From positions 3,100,001-3,164,000 of the forward strand of contig OZ017797.1 of NCBI GenBank assembly GCA_963969395.1: a DNA stretch of 64,000 nt. The letters run 5' to 3'. This document shows positions 47,092-57,112 of the stretch, in pieces. The notes under the pieces were generated by a model that did no database searches, was not told where the DNA came from, and saw nothing but the letters and a program-made list of their open reading frames with translations. This DNA is from Pseudoscleropodium purum. Taxonomy: Eukaryota > Streptophyta > Bryopsida > Hypnales > Brachytheciaceae. Position 1 is the first letter of the stretch; each line of letters starts with the position of its first letter. The position numbers and the translations under genes are program-made.

Positions 47092-50000
47092 TCAAAGATA
47101 TTCCATAGCACTAAGATATTCACCATTGGTTTCAAAGTGGTCTACCAAGCGCTTCAAAAATCGATCTTTCCCCACTGTTTCCACGTTGCAGACAATGCAG
47201 CACTGCCTGCGTGCCCTAGTCACAGCCACATTCATCCTCCGGTTATCGCTCAGAAACCCCACCTGCAATGAGGCCCCAACATCGCTCTCAACATCAGAAA
47301 AAGTGGGTGTAAGTAGCAAATCCTAAGTCTCCATAATAATATTCTATTAACCCTTTTAAACCTGCACCTTCTACTTTGTGAATCGGAATCAGTATCACAT
47401 TCTAACATGACTAGCCCAAGATTGTCTGGCTTTCTGAAATTGAATTTACGAGGGATTCTTGCACTCCAATACAGATCCTATCAGCCCTTTTCCATGTTAA
47501 AAATGACTAAACAACAAGCCAGAATACAAACTTTATATGAACATTTGATAACATGGATTTGGATGCAGCAGTGAGCCTCTGAAGAATAAATGCAAGTGGG
47601 TTAGGATAAAGATAGCATATTAAATAACATAGAAGAGACAGGCTACGTGGGTAAACAGACGGGAATTCACATATAACCTGAAACAAAACCACAAGACCAA
47701 GCCTGGCAGCGGAGTACCTCATGCTTCTCATTAGACCGCACCATGGAAATGATAATTGCCTCTTTTTCACGACCTTGGAAACCATCCACAGTACTGATTT
47801 CGACGTCTGTCAACTTTTTGTCATCACTGCGAATCTCCCTGAGAACTCCTACCTGTTCGCCACCCAAATCCAAGCAAATTGTGATTATTTCTTGAACCCT
47901 CTCGTAACCTATACGGAAGAGAGTACTGAAACTGTTAAAGAGACCTAATCCCATCTCCAACATTGACCCCTGTTACCACCGTCAACTCATCTACGCATAC
48001 ACTTGGTTGGACTTAAATTAGCAAGTGGTGTAAGCATGAATTGGTTGAATGTCTATGACCACTAAGCTTTAAGTGGAAATGAAGTGTCTAGTATCCTTCA
48101 ATAGTCGTCTACAACTTCCCACTTTACAATTGCATAAGAAATTCATAGTGGTAACACTCTAATTTGGGCTATTACACCCACGATTTCTCCACAGCTCTTC
48201 ACATCTCCCAAAAATCGCACTCTTACATAGTGCCGTAATAGTATCCTCAACCTTAACACAATCACAAAGCGGAGTGGAAGACCTGAGCACTATATGGCGT
48301 TATGATCCCAACATCAACAGGCGACACTCCTGCTTCAATAAGACGTTTTGCATGTGCAATTGCAACACGAGCTTCACCCTCGTTCATGGTACTATCAGCC
48401 TCATCCTTTTTCTCCTCCATGTCACACCTTAAGAAAAACAATCAAGCATCATGACATGTTTCAAGCAGTAAGGCTGCGTTTTCAAAATGCTTAGTGAATT
48501 CTTAAGTAGTGAATCGTAACTACACAGGAGCATTGATATTAAAAGATACTCTGCAAAGTAAACCTATGACTGTTTGCAAAATTCCTCATTCACAGTAACC
48601 CTGACGTGAAACCAGCAACTGGACCATAATAATAGTAGGCACCAGAGCAGAAGGAAATACCAAACTAAGAGCTCATTTAGCAAATGAATGAAATATTAAA
48701 ACAGTGCATACATTCAAAGTAGAAAAAACACATACCCATCGATGTCGACGAGGATCAGGGTTGGTTCTGTAGTGCTTGTCTGTTTAACTCCTTCCAGATC
48801 ACAGAGGCTATGCCCTGCGACACTAGAGTGTGCTTCAATCTAAAAACCCACAGCGAAGTCCCGGGTCAGGTCTATTGAAAGCTAACTCGGCCTTTCAAAG
48901 CAAGGAGGAAAAATTTCTGTGCATTGATTCAAGAATCTGATGTATAGTTCGAGGCAGGACGAGAGAAAAGAAAAGCAGATCCATATCATAAGCTTCTACT
49001 TCCTAAGTGCTCCGGAACTACTTGAACTTACCAGATTAGTCCTAATAAGGCTCTGGCAGGTAAAGCGAATAATTGAACTGCTAACTCATCACGAAGGGTA
49101 TGAGAAGGGTACCTTGTCGTTGTAAAGCTCGCAGGAAGACCACTGCATAATGAGTTGGTGCATCCGATACTGCACCGTTAACATAGAGGTGATTTCATCA
49201 CCATGTAGCGCTGTGAGACGCTCAAAGAGAGTTTTACCATAACCCTTTTTCTCAGCTTCGGGACTCAGTACGGTTGGGGATAGCTGAAGATGGTCGCCTG
49301 CCAAAACGCATCGCCGGCCCTGGAAGTCCCATGACATAAGTAACTATGGATCCAATCAAGTCAAAATGTAATACGAGTCAAGCTTTACAGAAGGACCATG
49401 CATAACGGCGGATACTACCTTCAATAAAGGAATCCAGCAAGCGATCTCCAAAGCTTGAGCTGCTTCATCAATGATAACGACGTCAAAAGTTGTATCCCGT
49501 AGTTGGCGAGTGAGGGCTCCTGTAAGAGTAGTAAGAATTACGGCTGAGTCCTTGATGACATCAGCAACTGCTTGCTGCTGCCTCTGTCGTTCTTCCTTGC
49601 CAAGGCTCCGCAATTCCCGTCGGATGTCTCCACGAGTTCGCCTATCCTTTGCTTTCAAAAGCTTGCTGTTCAGAACCTACGAAGAGGGTCCAAAATTCAT
49701 CCGCTTGGAATCTTAGACTCGGCATTCCAAAAGAAAGCGACTGAGATCCTGAAGGTATTTCTCAAGTGCTAAGAATCAAAATGAAAATTCTAATACGGAG
49801 TAACAGAAAGAGGAAGAGCAAAATGTGCCTACCTTCATCTCTTTACGCACGTCGTTGGCGAGGCTACTATTGTCTGCCCTCATAACCTGTGCACATAGAG
49901 CAAGTATCACGGAAAAGTTTCCCCGACATGCGATATTCAGGAACATTGATATAGTTACCCCTTCATAAATATTGATCGAACAAGTAAGCACTCATGGTCC

Positions 50001-52874
50001 AAAGCAAAATTCAACATTTTCGCATAAAACGAAAAAGTGCAAGTCAAATTGCAAACGAAGATTCAAAGATGATCAAAAAGTAGGCACCAGACCTGTGCAT
50101 CCAGAGAGGAGTCTAAAACTTGCGGCAGAAGGCGAGCAGGATGACCCATTCGTACCAATTTCACCCTGCACCAGCGATTAGTACTTATTCAGCATACTCA
50201 ACACACATGAGAATTGCACGAAGTCTGTTGTGGAATATATATTTAGCATACTCGGCAAAGTCCTACCCAGTATTTGGAATGAACAAAAATAAGACAAACA
50301 AGGCTTATGACCTCACAAACCTACGAAACCTTGTACTGCAAAAGAAAATTTGGCTCAAAATTCGTTACTTGTGACATGCGAGTCGCTCAACTAAATTGTC
50401 GACAGCAATGTTGGATGCAGCGCAGGCTAGAATCTTGGAGCCCCTTTTGACCTCCTGAAGGATGAGCTCAACCACAGCAGTCGTCTTGCCCGTGCCAGGA
50501 GGTCCGTGCAACAACATAACATTGCTGGAGCCCAATGCTTTGGAAACAGCCGCCATCTGCTCTGACAATAATCACACCACAAGTTGCTTGCTCAAACCTG
50601 CTCATTCTCCATCCCAGGTAGACTTAATCTCTGGTCACCAGCGTCTGGTCCATTTGCACACTATGTCAACACAAATCCAGCCACGCTCCAGCATATCACC
50701 AATAATGCTCTCACACCTCCAAATCTTATTGGAAACCCGCTTAGAACTTTCTGACTCCATAGAAGGGTGACTCCAGCCAATGATGTCGAAGAGACCCTTA
50801 GACATTCTCAAAGGTCCAGCACAAATGACTACCATAAGAAAGGTGGACTTACCTGAGAGGGGTCCAGATTTTTGTTAAAAGGTGTGAAAGAAATCGGCTT
50901 CTTAGCAAATGAGGGAGGTTTGCCTCCGAACAAGACAGCAACCAGATCGACAGCGGGACCCTTAACTCCCTTGCTGAGCTCTATCAGAGTGTCCTTAAGT
51001 CGCTTGTAAGTCACCTATTGTCCATTGCACGGCACCCACATTAGCAAACTCCAAAGCTCTAGTGGAGAGTCCAAACACCAGAGGATGTCCTAGAAAACCT
51101 AGCTGCGTAACAACTGGCACAATTTAAAATAGAAACTGCCCTGTGGCGTTATAATTCATAGCCTTCAACGGGCTTGATTTTTCTAGAACACCTCCAGGTG
51201 GGACCGGGGGGGGGGAAGGCACAGGAGAAATACGATCGTATGTTTCTAGTAAATCAATAAATACAAGTCATCGCTAAGCTGATTGAAGAGAAAAACAGCA
51301 GGATGAGAAAAAAGGACGTACTTCATTAGCTAGTTTCTCCAGTCGTAAAGGAGAGTCTAAGCCATCTTCAGGTGGGTCATCCACGGCAAGTAGAAGCGAA
51401 TTCTCCTGATCTCCAGCAAAACAAATGCATTTTTAAAATCACAAATTGGTAAACGAGAACAAACATGCATCCATGCACCTCTTACAGCAACGATCTCAAT
51501 CCAATCAGCACCTGTAGATAACTGAAATAGGACAGAAATCAGTCCAAGTGGAGAAGAATGTTTTGCACACCTTGATTCGGTACACAGTTCCTTGTCCAAG
51601 AGAAGGGCTGTTGCCGTCTCCTTTATTCAGTTTAATGTTGACAACATCATGTGGCGTAAGCTACATCACGATCCACCCAAGCATCATTAATACTTTGCAA
51701 TCCCGAACACAAGAACCGAGAAGGACTGGCATAATGAATATACACACGGTGCGTGTCTTGCCCACCCTTACCTTGTGGGGAGGAAGTAAATCGCCCCTGT
51801 TCGGTTGCAGCTCCAGCAAGGTCTTTCCCAGCAGTCCTGACTAAACACAGATTAATCTTAGAGACGTAAAATTGACCTAAACGCTTGGCAATTCTAAAGT
51901 AAGTAATGTCCGCTTATATATCACAGGAAAGTAAGAGGAGAAAAAGGAAAATTCCAAGATACAATAATAATGAGTATTCAAACAGGGTGCAGTTCAGAGG
52001 AGTCACCTGAACATCAGTGCATTTCAGATTCAGAAGTGTAGACCCTCGCTTCTGCGCAACCAAGGGGTTCACAGTTGACACTGCATCCAGGGACGCCGCT
52101 ATCTCTGCTTCCTGGCTTGCCAAACAGAAAATTCACAACGTAAGATCAACGTCCACGTGAATTCTCCACATATGCACAAAGATTTTTAGAGAGATGATCC
52201 CAGGCATTAAAATCAATCCCGAAGCAAGTTCGTCCTAAAGAACCATTGTCCCAAATCATGCTGAGATTTTGAATAGATATCAGAAATTGCCGAAAGCACA
52301 CAACATTCTTGATTCGTTTCGGGCTTGCACCCTTTCCACCCTTTCACTGTAACATTAAAGAACCACCTGGCTCGTGTTCCAATACTGTGAAACTTTAGAA
52401 TCATGCTTACTTCGCTTCGAAATCTTGAACTCAACATATTAGTATTGAACTCAACGTTCAAAACCCTAATACTAGAGAATCTTGGCCACCATAAATTTCC
52501 CTAAAATTAGCATACGGGCCAAGGTTGTATTGAGCTGAATTCAATAACGTTATGCAGCGATACGGATGAGCTTCAAGAGCAGACATGAAGAACAGAGCTC
52601 AAACCGCACGCAAGTCACAATACCAAAATTTCATTCCAACAAAACCCTTTACCGTATGCAGTCCCTGCAACCGAGTGTCACACAAGAAACACAAAAGCAG
52701 AGACTGAAGCAGCACCTTCTCGAGATCAATGAGAGGTAGCGTTTGACTGATGAATTGCTCCAGCGTGGTGGCGAATTTATACGCCGGCTTGCCTTCGCTG
52801 CCACCCCCCTTGGAGGCGGCTTTCGCCTTGCCTCTTCCCCGTTGGGGAATCGCGGGGGACGAGGGCTGGGCCAT
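47092..52874 (-). CDS. SMUBP2/IGHMBP2-type superfamily-1 helicase
   Basis: Sixteen exons give 679 residues: 52716-52874, 52007-52111, 51772-51840, 51571-51660, 51486-51521, 51322-51405, 50853-51014, 50369-50556, 50093-50165, 49833-49886, 49419-49676, 49113-49319, 48736-48839, 48283-48427, 47718-47852 and 47092-47262. Phases agree throughout. Motif [10 protein letters not shown] is at about 253-261, motif II DEAA at 410-413, motif [13 protein letters not shown] near 433, VQYRMH near 475, [12 protein letters not shown] near 598 and motif [12 protein letters not shown] near 634. The segments [15 protein letters not shown] and [20 protein letters not shown] are typical of the Upf1-like IGHMBP2 branch. 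Such enzymes are 5'-3' DNA/RNA helicases linked to translation or nucleic-acid repair. The protein stops right after the helicase core, with no R3H or AN1 zinc-finger tail, like the shorter plant homologue At2g03270. The acceptor of exon 8 could be 6 bases further upstream. Confidence 0.93.
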
Positions 52875-53450
52875 GGTGAGTATCGAATCAGCACAGCAAC
52901 ACTACACCTCTACCTGCCCCTCCACGCAGATTTTTCTTCGATTCACTACTGTTAGGGTGGCCACCCGCGCCGCAACCAATGCACCCCACTCATGAAAGAA
53001 TAATCTCCGCCTACGCAAGATCTCAACTCAACTCCACTAATGTCTCAGAACCTTATGTCGCCTTCACAACCTCGGGACATGAATTCCCTCGTCCTTGGGC
53101 GTTACGCTACACAAATGCCCAATGCCAAAAAAAAACACATCACAAGACAGTCAATTCGACAAATGCGTAATCTGTCAGAAACCTCGGAAGGAGGATTTGT
53201 GCTCCTGGAGAAGGAGGAATTGGAGAAAATTGAATTGTTGAAGCGATAAATGCGATTCCTGGGCAGAGGCGCTTGCCTTCGTGCACCAGAAACTGAAGGC
53301 GACGGAGGTGGGCCGAAGCTTGCGCTGCTCATTGTCGTCATCTCCGTCGTCCGTCCGTCCGTCGAACGGCAATTTGAAGAATATTCTTCCCGAAATTTGA
53401 TCTCTATAAAGTACCGGTATGTAACATAGAAACACTACGGTTCACCATTC
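52875..53450. other. 5' flank of the helicase gene
   Basis: Balanced-composition DNA that probably contains the helicase leader and promoter. Overlapping open frames on both strands (53040-53435) have no motif and are not called. Confidence 0.4.
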
Positions 53451-54101
53451 TTGACCCCTAAATGCCCAAGGCTTGTTTTGAGCCTCTAGAAATTTGCCCT
53501 AAATTGAACAATAAGTCAACATTTTGATGAGTTGTATCAACTTTTTTTGAATTGTAACCGTACAAATTCAAACTAGACATGTTAGAGATCACATAGGAAG
53601 AAAAAACACAACAATATCACTTATAAGTTGGAAGATTATAACGTTTGACTATTAGGGTGTTAAAACTATGAAAAATTTTCAATTCACTTTTCACAAGTCA
53701 AACCTAAAAAGTTGGTGACCACAAAAATATGAGGTTTAAGGGCCTAACATGAATAGCCCCAATCAATTTATGGCTTCTCAAAATCTATTCTACAATTTTT
53801 TTAAATGATTTTTGAATGTGATTTTTTCTTCAAGTCCTAGTGTATTTGAGGCTCATTTACAAGAGCTCTCAACACTACGGGAAGTCAAAATTGCAATGGG
53901 TACCCTTGTACAAAACCTTGAATAGAAAAATCACTATATTTTTTATTATTAAGATCGGATTTTTGATGCTAAAACTAAACTTCAAGAAGAATCTTTCAAA
54001 AATATAAATCAACTAAAAATAGCAACTTGGTTAGGTTTTTATTTAATTTCAAAGTTTTGCAAACACCAGATTTTGGTGCCTTGGACATTTTCAAGGGTTA
54101 A
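53451..54101. mobile_element. CCCCTAA-ended inverted-repeat element, copy B
   Basis: The left end TTGACCCCTAAATGCCCAAG and the right end in reverse complement TTAACCCTTGAAAATGTCCA form an imperfect terminal inverted repeat; both continue to AAGGC. The body is homologous to 1568-2140 and partly to 22398-22800. No coding capacity. Confidence 0.65.
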
Positions 54102-55183
54102 CCCATAAGGGACAAAGAGGTGACTTTGGAAAATCATCCCTCATCATTATGACCATTACAACACGAATCATTGGCTTAAAATATTACAAAAGAATTTAGA
54201 AAAAGTCAAACTACTATAAAAGACTTTTTCTTTTCACTATAAGATTTTGAAAATAAACAGTTGAACTTTTGTCCTACCAAAAGAATTCTTTGTCATCTAT
54301 TGGACATCAAACGTCCTTATCAATGTTTAAAGGTTAATAATATAACAATAATTCTCCTTTTGAATCTTATTTTGGCTCAATTGAGTCATTCTTTTGTTGT
54401 AATGGAATGAATTTATGATGATAGGCAATGGTTGTTTTTCAACCAATGAATGTAGATTCTCTCAAAATTATTGGTTTGTGCCCTAACTTAGATACTTTAT
54501 TCATTTATTTTAAGCAATGTTAAAAGAGTTATCATCAATTAAGTGATGAAGCTATTTGCATCTATAGAAATGGATGAAATTTACAATATCTAAGTGAAAA
54601 TTATATATTCATCCCAAAGAGTGTATACTCATCCAAAATAAAAATAGAACAATAATGTTCCAAGATTTGATAGCATTTTGCAACTTCATCCATTGCAAAA
54701 AAAAAAAAAATCTCATGCAACCAATGGGATCTATGATGCTATATTAAACCAAGGTGTTTTTTTGAGCAAAATTTTTCTAGAAAGTAATACAAATTTTTTT
54801 ATAGTGAGAATGTAAACTTCAGAAAGTAAAAGTGTAAACCACTCAAATTCTAGCTATATAAGGCAAGCTTGTAGGAAGAGACACCAAATCCATTGAGAAG
54901 CCATGGATTTGTCATTTATTTAGAATTTGATTAAAAAAAATGAATATAAAAAAATTATGGCAAATAAAATGGTATACAATTTGCATGTAATATACATAGA
55001 TAGACAAAAATAATTATTAACTCATAAAACTAAAATCAATCATAAACTTTTTGTATACAAAAAATTAATCATAACATTCATCCTCTATTTGAAAACAAGT
55101 GTTAGAAGAAGGTTTAACTAAAGAAACACAACACCCAATTCCATCAAACCCTAATTTTGCTACTCCAATGTGTTTCATCCTAT
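54102..55183. other. AT-rich spacer
   Basis: Very AT-rich, no gene recognised. Includes A/T homopolymer runs and a telo-box-like AAACCCTAA at 55146-55154. Confidence 0.6.
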
Positions 55184-55424
55184 GTTTTCCCAAGCTTTTG
55201 CACACACTTTAGAATCGTCTCTAATATCCAAATAATGCAAACATAGATGCATTAAAATGCCCATATCAATTCTATAAAACAATTGGTGTCAATTTCAAAA
55301 AATTGTTTTCCCAAACTTTTGCACACACTTTAGAATCGTCTCTTATATCCAAATAATGCAAACTTGGATGCGTTGAAATGCTCCCATCAGTTCTCCAAAA
55401 CAATTGGTGTCATTTCAAGAAATT
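55184..55424 (+). repeat. tandem duplication, unit 121 bp
   Basis: Two units start GTTTTCCCAA at 55184 and 55305 and match closely throughout (shared words GCACACACTTTAGAATCGTC, AACAATTGGTGTCA). The duplication ends directly at the pol III terminator of the tRNA-Asn gene, so it lies in its 3' flank. Confidence 0.85.
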
Positions 55425-55430
55425 AAAAAA
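55425..55430 (-). terminator. RNA polymerase III terminator
   Basis: A run of six T (in gene orientation) lies nine bases beyond the discriminator base of tRNA-Asn. It is the first T run of four or more downstream of both tRNA genes. Confidence 0.8.
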
Positions 55431-55439
55431 TGAGAAGAA

Positions 55440-55463
55440 CGCTAGAAGGAGGGGTCGAACCTC

Positions 55464-55496
<33 letters not shown>

Positions 55497-55513
55497 AACT
55501 GAGCTATTCCAGC
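55440..55513 (-). tRNA. tRNA-Asn (GUU)
   Basis: This 74-base cloverleaf reads in reverse. The acceptor stem GCTGGAA pairs with TTCTAGC (one G-T pair), with G as discriminator. The D arm is AGCTCAGTTGGTTAGAGC. The anticodon loop CTGTTAA has anticodon GTT. The T arm GGAGGTTCGACCCCTCC contains the B-box word GGTTCGACC. No intron. A T6 run follows at 55430-55425. It is the standard nuclear plant elongator tRNA-Asn. Confidence 0.97.
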
Positions 55514-55539
55514 TATAGAGATGTGTGAACATCTCCCCT

Positions 55540-55611
55540 TGCGTCTGCCGGGAGTCGAACCCGGGTCCATTGCTTGGAAGGCAATTATCCTAACCGTTGG
55601 ACTACAAACGC
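55540..55611 (-). tRNA. tRNA-Gly (UCC)
   Basis: This 72-base cloverleaf reads in reverse. The acceptor stem GCGTTTG pairs with CAGACGC (one T-G pair), with A as discriminator. The D arm includes AGTCCAACGGTTAGGAT. The anticodon loop CTTCCAA has anticodon TCC, and the T arm CCGGGTTCGACTCCCGG holds the B box. No intron. There is no T run of four or more before the tRNA-Asn gene 26 bases downstream, so the two may be transcribed together. Confidence 0.97.
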
Positions 55612-57105
55612 CACGTGTCCAAATCGAGCAGCCTCTTCTAGGCTAGACCCGATCACATATTCAACTTCATCATCTTTCAGCAAATAAACCCAATAGCAAC
55701 ATTCATGACACCCAAATTGCTGCGTAGAGTATAAAGTTTTCATAGAATATATGTGCACAAAAAAATCCCAAACTAGTTGAAACTCTAGGATTACCGAGAT
55801 TAACCCAAACTATCATGATTACCGTGATTAAACCCAAATTACTAAACAGAGTATAGAGTTTCATAGAATATTTGCATTATTATTATTTTTAAATTAAAAA
55901 AAAGCCTAGACTAGTTGAAGCTGTATAATTACCGAGATTAGATCTTAAATAGCATGCCAGCTAGTTAGCACAGATATACTCACAGGAGTTTTCAATTAGC
56001 AGATTCAGAGCATCACTGGTTGCCGAAGAGCCGCCGAAGTGCTTGAGATTCAGACCGGGGGGGCACCTCAAGTCCTTTCGTCTCCAACAGGGACGACGCT
56101 CCCTGTTCGTGGAGCTTTGTGTGTTGCCGGTTAAGCACTCCCTTGCTCAGCCACTGGGCTCCGGGGCCGTGAATGAACTCATTCACGGCCCGGACACTGT
56201 TGATCATCACCCAAAGGAATGACACTACCTCCGAAGTACGTGAGCTGGTTCTGGAGATTCTTGCTTCAGGTAATGCTGATCAAATCCAATTTCTGATAAA
56301 CCATTTCCACACCATTTGGGATCTTGTCCCAGCTGAATTATTACTCTGAACCTTCTGCTGATTAACGCTGCGATTAGAGCCAGAAATTCGAAGCCCTGTG
56401 ACATTCGTGGGCTGGGAAGCTCATATGACATAATACTAGTCACATAAGGGAGTGGCAGCGCTGGTCTGCAGAAGTTCGCAATTTCAGGATCAGATTCCTA
56501 AAACCCTACTACAAGGAGGGGCTAGTACTTTTAGGAAATAATAAGAATCACCTTCTTCTGCCCAGTTTGATACCAAACTTCCGAATTGCAGAGCAGGCAA
56601 TTTCAGAGTTGTATTTGAAAATTGGATACGAGACTAGTACTTTAGAGGAAAGAAAAGAAATGAGCTGTGCATAATTTGATACCGAACCTGCAAATTTCGA
56701 AGTAGGAATCTCAAGGTCTGACGTCCCCGTATTTGTTTCAGTGCCGAAGAGAGTGATTCAGGAACTGACTCGTCCACTGCTTGCAGATATGGGGTGTCGA
56801 ATGAAGACGGTGATCAGATAGGTTCCAAGTTCTCATTGTCATTGAAAGAGAAGAGCTGAATCGGGCTCTGAGAACAACTGGCTGAATGCCCAGTATTGTG
56901 GCTGCCTGTGGATAATTGAAAAAATGAGAATATAGCTTACGTTACCGAATCTAAGGGGTTAAGCGATGAATGGCACATTCGCACCTCGCTTGAAAGTAAG
57001 ATCTCTTGCAGTGATGTCGTTGAACAAGAAAGGACAGTTCCAGCAGAGAGGAAAATCTGGCGCAATAGTGCGACCGCAGAGCTTTCTAGCTTAGTAATAA
57101 GAGCC
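55612..57105. other. spacer and 5' flank of the orphan gene
   Basis: AT-rich to about 55980, then mixed composition. Short open frames on the minus strand at 56013-56443 and 56937-57106, the latter with an ATG opposite the orphan gene's start, might be exons of a divergent small gene, but no family or convincing splice set was found. The 5' leader of the plus-strand orphan gene should lie at the right-hand end. Confidence 0.4.
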
Positions 57106-57111
57106 ATGTAG
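57106..57111 (+). promoter_or_regulatory. AUG-stop minimal uORF
   Basis: ATGTAG, a start codon followed at once by a stop, lies one base before the first in-frame ATG (57113) of the orphan gene. The context before the first ATG (gagccATG) is reasonable. Such AUG-stop elements can hold ribosomes, as shown for the Arabidopsis NIP5;1 leader. Whether this one is transcribed is not known. Confidence 0.45.
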
Positions 57112-57112
57112 G

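Noticed and set aside
51206..51215. Run of ten G in a helicase intron (also 11 G at 9292-9302)
   Set aside because: Homopolymer length is prone to sequencing error and no further structure supports a function.
56013..56443. Two short minus-strand frames as exons of one gene
   Set aside because: No shared family, no convincing splice pair in phase and no conserved motif; left as unannotated spacer.
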